Source: Streptomyces sp. WMMC940
Lineage (GTDB): Bacteria > Actinomycetota > Actinomycetes > Streptomycetales > Streptomycetaceae
Direction of reading: 5' to 3'
Length of the DNA stretch: 64,000 bases
Assembly: GCF_027460265.1 (NCBI RefSeq)
Contig: NZ_JAPZBC010000001.1
Location: 2,383,501 to 2,447,500, forward strand
Under the pieces are notes generated by a model that saw only the letters and a list, made by a program, of their open reading frames with translations, had not been told where the DNA came from and did no database searches. Position numbers and translations under genes: made by a program. Shown piece after piece: positions 27,065-34,251 of the stretch; positions within the stretch are counted from its first letter, which is position 1, and every line of letters begins with the position of its first letter.

Positions 27065-27478
27065 GTGTCCCAGATCGCAGGCGAGCCCGGGACTCAGGAC
27101 TTCGTGGAAGTCCGGCTGCCCGCTGCGGGTGCCTACCTGTCCGTGCTGCGTACGGCCACGGCCGGTCTCGCGGCGCGCTTGGACTTCACGCTCGACGAGA
27201 TCGAGGACCTGCGCATCGCGGTCGACGAGGCCTGCGCGATCCTGCTGCAGCAGGCCGTCCCCGGATCCGTCCTCAGCTGCGTCTTCCGGCTCGTCGACGA
27301 TTCCCTGGAGGTCACGGTCTCGGCCCCGACGACCGACGGTCGCGCCCCGGAGCGCGACACCTTCGCCTGGACGGTGCTCTCGGCACTGGCCGGCAAGGTC
27401 GACTCCTCCGTGGCGGAGGACCGCACGGTCTCCATCAGCCTGTACAAACAGCGCGGCGCGGGACCCGGGCCGGCGTGA
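27065..27478 (+). CDS. rshA: Anti-sigma factor (RsbW-like HATPase) of SigH
   Basis: 137-residue serine-kinase-type anti-sigma factor, known as RshA, UshX or PrsH in S. coelicolor. The Bergerat ATP-binding fold is shown by DFTLDEIEDLRIAVDEACAI (N box, residues ~45-65) and the later FAWTVLSALAGKVDSS. It binds SigH and keeps it inactive until stress releases it through an anti-anti-sigma factor. The GTG at 27065 has GGAGG 5 bp upstream; an upstream TTG is rejected. Its stop overlaps the SigH GTG by 4 bp (GTGA), so the pair is translationally coupled. Confidence 0.9.
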   Translation: MSQIAGEPGTQDFVEVRLPAAGAYLSVLRTATAGLAARLDFTLDEIEDLRIAVDEACAILLQQAVPGSVLSCVFRLVDDSLEVTVSAPTTDGRAPERDTFAWTVLSALAGKVDSSVAEDRTVSISLYKQRGAGPGPA

Positions 27479-28494
27479 GGGACGGGGACGGTCCGGTGCG
27501 CGACGAGGAGCGGACTCCCGGAACGCCGAACGGCGGTCGCACGGCTCCTGCGGAGCCGGGCGGCGCACCGGCGGGCATCCCGGAGCAGCAGGCCAGGCCG
27601 CACCCGGTGGACGAGCGTGACGGCCTCCCGGCCGCGGCGGAGCAGAAGCAGGCTGGGGGTACCTCCCAGGCGAAGCACTGGCAGAGGGCGGCCATGAGCG
27701 AGCACGAGCACGACCTCAAGGAACACGGGCACCACGCTCCGAACGACCGGAGCGAGGCGCGCTCGATGTTCATCGCGCTGCGCAGACTTCCGGAGGGCTC
27801 CCCCGAGCGCGCCGAGCTCCGGAACCAGCTGGTGCGGATGCACCTGCCCCTGGTGGAGCACCTGGCCCGCCGCTTCCGCAACCGCGGGGAGCCGCTCGAC
27901 GACCTGACCCAGGTCGCGACGATCGGGCTGATCAAGTCCGTGGACCGGTTCGACCCGGACCGGGGCGTAGAGTTCTCGACGTACGCGACGCCGACCGTCG
28001 TGGGCGAGATCAAGCGGCACTTCCGCGACAAGGGCTGGGCGGTGCGGGTGCCGCGGCGGCTGCAGGAGCTGCGGCTCGCGCTGACCACGGCGACGGCGGA
28101 GCTGTCCCAGCAGCACGGCCGCTCCCCCACGGTCCACGAGCTCGCCGAGCGCCTCGGCATCTCCGAGGAGGAGGTCCTGGAGGGCCTGGAGTCCGCCAAC
28201 GCGTACTCGACGCTCTCCCTGGACGTCCCGGACACCGACGACGAGTCCCCGGCGGTCGCGGACACCCTGGGCGCCGAGGACGAGGCGCTGGAGGGCGTCG
28301 AGTACCGCGAGTCGCTGAAGCCGCTGCTGGAGGACCTGCCGCCCCGGGAGAAGCGGATCCTGCTCCTTCGCTTCTTCGGCAACATGACGCAGTCGCAGAT
28401 CGCGCAGGAGGTCGGCATCTCCCAGATGCACGTCTCCCGCCTCCTGGCCCGCACGCTCGCACAGCTCCGCGAAAAGCTCCTGGTCGAGGAGTGA
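27475..28494 (+). CDS. sigH: SigB-family stress sigma factor SigH
   Basis: 339-residue group 3 sigma factor. Region 2 includes RNQLVRMHLPLVEHLARRF, DLTQVATIGLIKSVDRFDP and FSTYATPTVVGEIKRHFRD; region 3 follows, and region 4 has LPPREKRILLLRFFGNMTQSQIAQEVGISQMHVSRLLART. The first ~73 residues are a low-complexity extension ending KHWQRAAM; an internal ATG at 27694 would give a 266-residue form. In S. coelicolor SigH is made and processed in long and short forms and acts in osmotic/heat stress and septation, so both starts may be used. The GTG at 27475 overlaps the anti-sigma stop. Confidence 0.92.
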   Translation: MRDGDGPVRDEERTPGTPNGGRTAPAEPGGAPAGIPEQQARPHPVDERDGLPAAAEQKQAGGTSQAKHWQRAAMSEHEHDLKEHGHHAPNDRSEARSMFIALRRLPEGSPERAELRNQLVRMHLPLVEHLARRFRNRGEPLDDLTQVATIGLIKSVDRFDPDRGVEFSTYATPTVVGEIKRHFRDKGWAVRVPRRLQELRLALTTATAELSQQHGRSPTVHELAERLGISEEEVLEGLESANAYSTLSLDVPDTDDESPAVADTLGAEDEALEGVEYRESLKPLLEDLPPREKRILLLRFFGNMTQSQIAQEVGISQMHVSRLLARTLAQLREKLLVEE

Positions 28495-28495
28495 C

Positions 28496-28546
28496 CCTCC
28501 GGCGGTTCCGGACGGGCGTACGTACGCCTCCCCCGACCGCCGGAGG
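28496..28546. terminator. Terminator hairpin after sigH
   Basis: CCTCCGGCGG and CCGCCGGAGG form a 10-bp stem, with an inner GGCGTACGTACGCC palindrome in the loop. It begins 2 bp after the sigH stop and ends next to the stop of the convergent gene. Confidence 0.65.
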
Positions 28547-28981
28547 CTATGCGCGGCCGCGGATGCCCAGCGCCTCCGTCGTGCGCGGGTCGAGCAGCAG
28601 CACCAGCGAGGTGACGGCCACGACCGCCAGCACGATGCCCGCGGGGATCAGTGCGCCCGAGGAGCGGAGCAGGGTCCAGGCCACCGGCAGCGCCATGATC
28701 TGGGTGATGATCGCGGGCCCACGGCTCCAGCTGCGCCCGAGCAGCAGTCCGCGCGCCGCGAGCAGGGGGATGACGCCAAGCGCGATCAGCGTCACTCCGC
28801 CCGTCTCGGCCTGGGACGTGCTCTCCGGGGCACCGGTCAGGCCCGAGACCAGCATGTAGAGGCCGCCGGCGAACAGGGCCAGGGCCTCCAGCCCGCACAG
28901 GGCGGCCGCCGCGGTCAGCCGGCCGGGCCGCTTCGCGGATGCACCGGGGGAGGTCTCAGGGGTCTGCTCAGCACTGCTCAC
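28547..28981 (-). CDS. Small integral membrane protein of unknown function
   Basis: 144-residue protein. After a ~20-residue hydrophilic start (MSSAEQTPETSPGASAK) there are four predicted membrane helices (for example AALCGLEALALFAGGLYMLV and GIVLAVVAVTSLVLLL). It ends with a short tail LDPRTTEALGIRGRA. No catalytic motif. It is conserved beside sigH and the lipid kinase gene in Streptomyces, so an envelope role is possible but unproven. GTG start at 28981, without a strong SD. Convergent with sigH. Confidence 0.78.
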   Translation of the reverse strand: MSSAEQTPETSPGASAKRPGRLTAAAALCGLEALALFAGGLYMLVSGLTGAPESTSQAETGGVTLIALGVIPLLAARGLLLGRSWSRGPAIITQIMALPVAWTLLRSSGALIPAGIVLAVVAVTSLVLLLDPRTTEALGIRGRA

Positions 28982-29073
28982 CCCTGCAGGGTAGCCCCGG
29001 GCCCGGTGCGCCCCGCGGGACGGGCGGTATCGGGGCCGCTCGCCCCGGACTGGGCCGCGTACCCCTTGGTAGG

Positions 29074-29079
29074 TACGCT
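29074..29079 (+). promoter_or_regulatory. -10 box TACGCT for a leaderless transcript
   Basis: TACGCT ends 7 bp before the ATG at 29087. Confidence 0.45.
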
Positions 29080-29086
29080 GGCGGCC

Positions 29087-30055
29087 ATGCGCGCACTCCT
29101 CGTGGTCAATCCGGCGGCAACCACCACCAGTGCCCGCACCCGTGACGTGCTCATCCACGCCCTCGCGAGCGAGATGAAGCTGGAGGCCGTCACCACCGAG
29201 TACCGCGGCCACGCCCGCGACCTCGGCCGCCGCGCCGCCGACTCCGACGACATCGACCTGGTCGTGGCACTGGGCGGCGACGGCACGGTCAACGAGGTCG
29301 TGAACGGACTGCTGCACGCGGGCCCCGACCCGGACGCCCTGCCGCGCCTCGCCGTCGTCCCGGGCGGCTCCACGAACGTCTTCGCCCGCGCCCTCGGGCT
29401 GCCGAACGACGCCGTGGAGGCCACCGGAGCGATCCTGGACGCCTTGGAGACGGGCAGCGGCCGCACGGTCGGCCTCGGCACGGCGGCCGGTACGCCGGAC
29501 ACCCCGGACGAGGGCGTTCCGCCGCGCTGGTTCACGTTCTGTGCCGGCTTCGGCTTCGACGCCGGGGTCGTCGGCCGGGTCGAGCAGCAGCGGGAGCGCG
29601 GCAGGATCTCCACGCACTCCCTCTACATACGCCAGGCGGCACGGCAGTTCCTCGCCGACCCGCACCGCCGCAGCGGCGCGATCACCCTGGAACGCCCCGG
29701 GGCGGACCCCGTGCGCGATCTGGTGCTGTCCATCGTCTGCAACACCTCTCCCTGGACGTATCTGGGGAACCGTCCGGTGTACGCGGCTCCGGCGGCGTCC
29801 TTCGACAGCGCCCTGGACGTACTCGGCCTGAGCCGGCTCTCGACCGCCGCCCTGGCCCGCTACGCGACCCAGTTGCTCACCTCGACCCCGGATCGCGGCC
29901 CTCGCGGCAAGCACGTGGCCTCTTTTCACGACCTCACGGACTTCACCTTGCATTCGAAGGTGGCGCTGCCCTTCCAGATGGACGGCGACCACCTCGGACT
30001 GCGCAGCAGCGTGACGTTCACAGGCGTACGCCGTGCACTGCGTGTGATTGTGTGA
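29087..30055 (+). CDS. Diacylglycerol kinase family lipid kinase
   Basis: 322-residue lipid kinase of the DAGK catalytic (YegS/DgkB) family, which phosphorylates diacylglycerol or a related lipid at the membrane. RALLVVNPAATTT is the first strand, and VVALGGDGTVNEVVNGLL near residue 62 is the ATP-binding GGDGT motif. PRLAVVPGGSTNVFARALGLP is the second nucleotide segment. The C-terminal half is the beta-sandwich with ...DGDHLGLRSSVTF. Start ATG 29087 with leaderless promoter geometry. Located between the membrane protein gene and wblE, as in S. coelicolor. Confidence 0.92.
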   Translation: MRALLVVNPAATTTSARTRDVLIHALASEMKLEAVTTEYRGHARDLGRRAADSDDIDLVVALGGDGTVNEVVNGLLHAGPDPDALPRLAVVPGGSTNVFARALGLPNDAVEATGAILDALETGSGRTVGLGTAAGTPDTPDEGVPPRWFTFCAGFGFDAGVVGRVEQQRERGRISTHSLYIRQAARQFLADPHRRSGAITLERPGADPVRDLVLSIVCNTSPWTYLGNRPVYAAPAASFDSALDVLGLSRLSTAALARYATQLLTSTPDRGPRGKHVASFHDLTDFTLHSKVALPFQMDGDHLGLRSSVTFTGVRRALRVIV

Positions 30056-30371
30056 GCGGAAGGGGCAAAAGTCCTTCCACTCGAACGTTTAGGCGCGGGT
30101 CCACCCCATGGAAGTACGGCTGTGACCTAGTCGACACCGAGGAATCAAAAAAAACTTTCCGGAAGGGGTTGTATCCGCCGCCGAGGTTTGCGAATCTCTA
30201 CATGGCGATCGGGACGGCCCGCAGGACCGGCCTCCACGGAGAGCCAGAACCCCTCCTCAACCTGGACCGCAACCAGTTCATCTGGGCGTCGGCCCTTCAC
30301 TTGCGGGGGGATTCGTGAAAGCGTTCACATTCACAAGCAACCTGCACGTAAAACCAAGAGAGGTAGCAGCC
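30056..30371 (+). promoter_or_regulatory. Regulatory region upstream of wblE
   Basis: 316 bp, locally AT-rich (an A8 run near 30147-30154). A GGAAGG/CCTTCC hairpin at 30058-30078 may terminate the lipid kinase transcript. GTGAA AGCG TTCAC (30315-30328) is a perfect palindrome 44 bp before the wblE ATG and a candidate operator. No credible coding frame. Confidence 0.45.
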
Positions 30372-30629
30372 ATGGACTGGCGTCACAACGCCGTTTGCCG
30401 CGAGGAAGACCCCGAGCTGTTCTTCCCCATCGGCAACACCGGTCCTGCGCTGCTGCAGATCGAGGAAGCCAAGGCCGTCTGCCGTCGCTGCCCCGTCATG
30501 GAGCAGTGCCTGCAGTGGGCGCTCGAGTCCGGCCAGGACTCCGGCGTCTGGGGTGGCCTCAGCGAGGACGAGCGCCGCGCGATGAAGCGCCGCGCCGCCC
30601 GCAACCGGGCGCGCAACGCAAGCGCCTGA
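30372..30629 (+). CDS. wblE: WhiB-like iron-sulfur transcription factor WblE
   Basis: 85-residue Wbl protein. The four conserved cysteines are Cys9, Cys37, Cys40 and Cys46 (AVCREED and AVCRRCPVMEQC), which should hold a redox-sensitive [4Fe-4S] cluster. GVWGGLSEDERRAMKRR is the G[VI]WGG turn and basic region that contact sigma region 4 and DNA. WblE is the ubiquitous actinobacterial member (WhiB1-like), and its neighbours here match wblE of S. coelicolor. The ATG at 30372 has GAGAGGT 8 bp upstream. A strong terminator follows at 30725. Confidence 0.95.
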   Translation: MDWRHNAVCREEDPELFFPIGNTGPALLQIEEAKAVCRRCPVMEQCLQWALESGQDSGVWGGLSEDERRAMKRRAARNRARNASA

Positions 30630-30724
30630 CGGCCCCCTGCTAACAGCCTGAGCCCGGCGGCGCGTACGGCGAGTACGCATTCACCGCCCCCGAGCCGCAG
30701 CGCGCAGCAGTATCCCGAAGCTTT

Positions 30725-30759
30725 CGAGCCCCGGACCATCACGAACGGTCCGGGGCTCG
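30725..30759 (+). terminator. Terminator downstream of wblE
   Basis: Perfect 13-bp stem with a 9-nt loop, about 95 bp after the wblE stop. Confidence 0.7.
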
Positions 30760-30793
30760 CTGCTTTGCACGCGGGGCTCGCTGCCTTGCACGG
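30752..30793. repeat. 21-bp tandem duplication
   Basis: GGGGCTCGCTGCTTTGCACG occurs twice head to tail (second copy with CC for CT), starting at 30752 and 30773. The first copy overlaps the 3' arm of the wblE terminator. Confidence 0.7.
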
Positions 30794-30868
30794 GGAGGGC
30801 CCGGGAGCCCGCGCCCCGTCCCGGCCGCGGCGTGACCGCGGGGGAAGCCTCTTGGGGCGGTGCGCCGG

Positions 30869-32335
30869 CTACTTCTCGCTCTGCACGGGAATGTCGAGGA
30901 CGACCCGGGTCCCCCGCCCGGTGGCCGGTTTCATGTCGAAGGTGCCGCCCAACTCCCCCTCCACCAGGGTCCTGACGATCTGGAGTCCCAGGTTGCCCGC
31001 CGTCTGCGGGTCGAAGTCCGCAGGCAGCCCCCGGCCGTCGTCCTCCACCGTGATCAGCAGCCGTTCGGCCGAGCGGGGACCGCCGCGCACCGCCGACACC
31101 TCGACCGTGCCGTGCTCCCCCGGGGCGAAGGCGTGCTCCAGCGCGTTCTGCAGCACTTCGGTGAGGACCATGGAGAGCGGCGTGGCGACCTCGGCGTCGA
31201 GGATCCCGCAGCGGCCGCTGCGCCTGCACTCGACCTTGCCGGGCGAGATCTCCGCCACCATGGCGAGCACCCGGTCGGCGATCTCGTCGAACTCGACCCG
31301 CTCGTCCAGGTTCTGGGACAGCGTCTCGTGGACGATGGCGATGGAGCCGACGCGCCGGACCGCCTCGTTGAGGGCCTCCCGGCCGCGCACGGAGTCCATC
31401 CGCCGGGCCTGGAGGCGCAGCAGCGCCGCGACCGTCTGGAGGTTGTTCTTCACCCGGTGGTGGATCTCCCGGATGGTGGCGTCCTTGGTGATCAACTCGC
31501 GTTCGCGGCGGCGGAGTTCGGTGACGTCGCGGAGCAGTACGAGGGAGCCGATGCGGGTGCCCTTGGGCTTCAGCGGGATGGCACGGAGCTGGATGACTCC
31601 CCCGTTGCCCTCCACTTCGGTCTCCCGGGGCGCGTAGCCGCTGGCAAGCTTGACCAGGGCCTCGTCGACGGGGCCCCGGGACGGCGCGAGTTCGGCAGTG
31701 ATCTGGCCCAGGTGCTGCCCGACCAGATCGGCGGCGAGGCCGAGCCGGTGGTACGCGGACAGGGCGTTCGGGGACGCGTACTGCACGACACCGTCGGCGT
31801 CGAGGCGGATCAACCCGTCGCCCGCGCGCGGTGAGGCGTCCATGTCGACCTGCTGTTCGGGGAACGGGAACGCACCGGCGGCGATCATCTGGGCGAGGTC
31901 GGAGGCGGACTGCAGATAGGTCAGCTCGAGCCGGCTCGGGGTGCGCACCGTCAGCAGGTTGGTGTTGCGCGCGATCACTCCGAGGACCCGGCCGTCGCGC
32001 CGGACCGGGATCGACTCGACCCGGACCGGCACCTCCTCGCGCCACTCGGGATCGCCCTCGCGCACGATGCGCCCCTCGTCGAGCGCGGCGTCGAGCAGCG
32101 GACGGCGGCCTCGGGGAACCAGGTGGCCGACCATGTCGTCCTGGTAGGAGGTGGGGCCCGTGTTCGGCCGCATCTGGGCGACGGAGACGTAGCGTGTGCC
32201 GTCCAGGGTGGGGACCCAGAGGACGAGGTCCGCGAAGGAGAGGTCGGAGAGCAGCTGCCACTCCGAGACCAGCAGGTGCAGCCACTCGAGGTCGGACTCG
32301 CTCAGAGCGGTGTGCTGGCGTACGAGGTCGTTCAT
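30869..32335 (-). CDS. PdtaS-like sensor histidine kinase (HWE/HisKA_2 type)
   Basis: 488-residue cytoplasmic sensor kinase. Residues ~1-150 are the PdtaS-type GAF domain (VLWVPTLDGTRYVSVAQMRPNT), and residues ~170-285 are a PAS domain (LIRLDADGVVQYASPNALSAYHRLG) ending VLLRDVTELRRRE. The phosphoacceptor box is REIHHRVKNNLQTVAALL near residue 301, typical of HisKA_2. The HATPase domain shows VLTEVLQNALEHAF, EDDGRGLP and GNLGLQIVRTLVEGELGG. In mycobacteria PdtaS signals to an ANTAR RNA-binding regulator; no such partner is encoded here. No membrane segments. A dre-like DasR site lies ~110 bp upstream. An alternative GTG start is at 32344. Confidence 0.92.
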   Translation of the reverse strand: MNDLVRQHTALSESDLEWLHLLVSEWQLLSDLSFADLVLWVPTLDGTRYVSVAQMRPNTGPTSYQDDMVGHLVPRGRRPLLDAALDEGRIVREGDPEWREEVPVRVESIPVRRDGRVLGVIARNTNLLTVRTPSRLELTYLQSASDLAQMIAAGAFPFPEQQVDMDASPRAGDGLIRLDADGVVQYASPNALSAYHRLGLAADLVGQHLGQITAELAPSRGPVDEALVKLASGYAPRETEVEGNGGVIQLRAIPLKPKGTRIGSLVLLRDVTELRRRERELITKDATIREIHHRVKNNLQTVAALLRLQARRMDSVRGREALNEAVRRVGSIAIVHETLSQNLDERVEFDEIADRVLAMVAEISPGKVECRRSGRCGILDAEVATPLSMVLTEVLQNALEHAFAPGEHGTVEVSAVRGGPRSAERLLITVEDDGRGLPADFDPQTAGNLGLQIVRTLVEGELGGTFDMKPATGRGTRVVLDIPVQSEK

Positions 32336-32441
32336 GGAGGGCACGTTGTGAGCGTACCTTTGGTGAGAACCTGACGGGACGGGCCTCCGTAGGGGAGGAT
32401 GGGCGCGGAAAAGTGTGTGCGCAGACGGATGGACAGGGCAG

Positions 32442-32457
32442 AATGGTCTAGTCCACA
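32442..32457. promoter_or_regulatory. dre-like DasR site upstream of the kinase gene
   Basis: AATGGTCTAGTCCACA matches the DasR consensus core TGGTCTAGACCA with one mismatch. It lies between the SIS remnant and the start of the kinase gene. Confidence 0.55.
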
Positions 32458-32749
32458 ATGGCACCGCCGTGCCGGACCGTGGTCCGGACGGTGGACAACA
32501 GAAGACCTCCGCCCTCCCCGCACAGGAGGGTGGACCGAGGACCCGGCGCTCTCTGCCCTGACTGCGCCGCGGGCCTCCACACGGCCGACCGGGACCGCAC
32601 ACCCGCCGGCCGGGCAACTCCGGGCTGCGGTGCCGGACGGGTTGAGGGTCCCGTCCCGGCGCCGCGGCCCGCGGGTCTTTCAGGGGCCGGAACGCGGCCG
32701 GAACCCCGGCGTGCGGACCGACGGCGGCCCGGACCCCGCGGAGCACGGG

Positions 32750-33061
32750 TCAGCGCGTCTCGGTGACCTTGGCCAGGGCCCGCGGGGCGCCGGGGTCCTG
32801 ACCGCGGGCGATGTGCCACCTCGCGGGCCGGCGACCGGAGCGGAAGGATCTCCAGCATCGGCTGGACCTCCTCCGCCACCCCGCGATGGGCAGCGCGAAG
32901 CCCGCCGAGGCCGCCTCGACCTGCGGCTTCGACTCGACGACGAAGAGGTCGGCGCCGCGGCCGAGCGACCGTTCGAGCACCGGCTGCAGCGCCTGGCCAC
33001 CACGGCCGTCCGCCACCACCGCGATCACCGGGGCGATGTCGCCGACCACGGGGAACCGCAC
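32750..33061 (-). pseudogene. Decayed 3' part of a SIS-domain (sugar isomerase) gene with compensating frameshifts
   Basis: The minus strand encodes the end of an AgaS/GlmS-isomerase-like SIS protein in pieces. PVVGDIAPVIAVVADGRGG to AASAGFALPIAG is in one frame. VAEEVQPMLEILPLRSPA, the usual substrate-site helix, is in a second frame reached by loss of one base at the C-run 32879-32882. IARGQDPGAPRALAKVTETR, the typical SIS C-terminus, is back in the first frame with a stop at 32750. About 250 N-terminal residues are absent. The remnant sits beside nagB and the das genes, where an aminosugar isomerase would fit. Family assignment by pattern recognition only. Confidence 0.6.
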
Positions 33062-33102
33062 CTCCTTCGGCCGGGATTCACCGGGGCGTCACCCCGTTCT
33101 GC

Positions 33103-33121
33103 TAGATTGGTCTATACCACA
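33103..33121 (+). promoter_or_regulatory. -10 box and dre (DasR operator) of nagB
   Basis: TAGATT (33103-33108) is a good -10 box. It overlaps ATTGGTCTATACCACA (33106-33121), whose core TGGTCTATACCA is one base from the dre consensus. DasR bound here would block nagB initiation until glucosamine-6-phosphate accumulates. Confidence 0.8.
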
Positions 33122-33150
33122 TGACCTTTCAATCGATCGGCAGGCCCAGC

Positions 33151-33936
33151 GTGGAAGTTGTCATCGTCAAGGACGCCAAGGCAGGCGGGGAACTCATCGC
33201 GCGGGGCATTGCGGAACTGCTCCGCCGCAAGCCCGACGCACTGCTCGGGGTGGCCACGGGTTCGACACCGCTGCCCGTCTACGAGGCGCTGGCCGCGGAG
33301 GTCCGGGCCGGGGCCGTGGACGTCTCCCGGGCCCGGATAGCACAGCTCGACGAGTACGTGGGGCTGCCCGCCCGGCACCCCGAGTCGTACCGCTCCGTGG
33401 TGCTGCGCGAGGTCGTGGAGCCGCTCGGGCTGAGCCCGGACGCGTTCATGGGTCCGGACGGCGGCGCGGACGACGTCCAGGCCGCCTGCGCGGCGTACGA
33501 CGCGGCGCTGGCGACGGCGGGCGGTGTCGACCTGCAGCTGCTGGGGATCGGCACTGACGGGCACATCGGCTTCAACGAGCCCTGCTCCTCGCTCGCCTCG
33601 CGAACGAGGATCAAGACGCTGACCGAGCAGACGCGCGTGGACAACGCGCGCTTCTTCGACGGCGACATCGAGCAGGTGCCGCACCACGTCATCACCCAGG
33701 GCATCGGGACGATCCTCGATGCCCGGCACCTGGTGCTGCTGGCCACCGGGGAGGGCAAGGCCGAGGCGGTCGCGACCAGCGTGGAGGGCCCCGTCGCGGC
33801 CGTGTGCCCCGCCTCGGCACTGCAGCTGCACCCGCACGCGACGGTGGTGGTCGACGAGGCCGCGGCGTCGAAGCTGAAGCTGGCGCACTACTTCCGCCAC
33901 ACGTATGCGAACAAGCCCGCCTGGCAGGGGCTGTAG
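33151..33936 (+). CDS. nagB: Glucosamine-6-phosphate deaminase
   Basis: 261-residue cytoplasmic enzyme converting glucosamine-6-phosphate to fructose-6-phosphate and ammonia, the last committed step of N-acetylglucosamine use. Substrate-binding segments are LGVATGSTPLPVYEAL near residue 35, QLDEYVGLP (catalytic Asp) near 65, GIGTDGHIGFNEP near 130 and the allosteric-type SRTRIKTL. VITQGIGTILDARHLVLL completes the family signature. The GTG at 33151 gives the family length; an ATG at 33121 lies inside the operator and is rejected. Controlled by DasR through the dre at 33106. Confidence 0.96.
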   Translation: MEVVIVKDAKAGGELIARGIAELLRRKPDALLGVATGSTPLPVYEALAAEVRAGAVDVSRARIAQLDEYVGLPARHPESYRSVVLREVVEPLGLSPDAFMGPDGGADDVQAACAAYDAALATAGGVDLQLLGIGTDGHIGFNEPCSSLASRTRIKTLTEQTRVDNARFFDGDIEQVPHHVITQGIGTILDARHLVLLATGEGKAEAVATSVEGPVAAVCPASALQLHPHATVVVDEAAASKLKLAHYFRHTYANKPAWQGL

Positions 33937-34045
33937 CACGGGCCCGCCCCGCGCCGGGCAGCCCGGGGCCGAGGCGGGCGCGGAGCCGAGGCCGGGGCGG
34001 GGAAGGGCACCCCCGCGCACCGGCCGTCGGCCACCGCGCACACGA

Positions 34046-34094
34046 ACGGCTGTGCCGGGGCCGCCCGTCGATCGGGCGGCCCCGGCACAGCCGT
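34046..34094. terminator. Bidirectional terminator between nagB and the GH3 gene
   Basis: Perfect 22-bp stem with a 5-nt loop, centred between the two convergent genes; the rest of 33937-34251 holds nothing recognisable. Confidence 0.8.
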
Positions 34095-34251
34095 ATTCGC
34101 GACCGGGCTCGACGGCCGGTGTGCGGCCGTCCTCCTCCGGTGTCCGGTCGCCGGGGCGTCCGGGCCCTCGGATCCGGTGGGCGGACGGGAACGGTACGCC
34201 GCCCCGTCCGGCCGTCGGACACACCCCGCGGGGCCGCCGGGCGCGTGGTCC

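Noticed and set aside
30141..30170. GGAAT...GTT as a SigR promoter for wblE
   Set aside because: The spacer is 22 bp rather than the 18-19 bp needed.
30052..30318. 88-codon open frame upstream of wblE
   Set aside because: Overlaps the lipid kinase stop, includes an A8 run and AT-rich promoter-like DNA, has no SD, and resembles no family.
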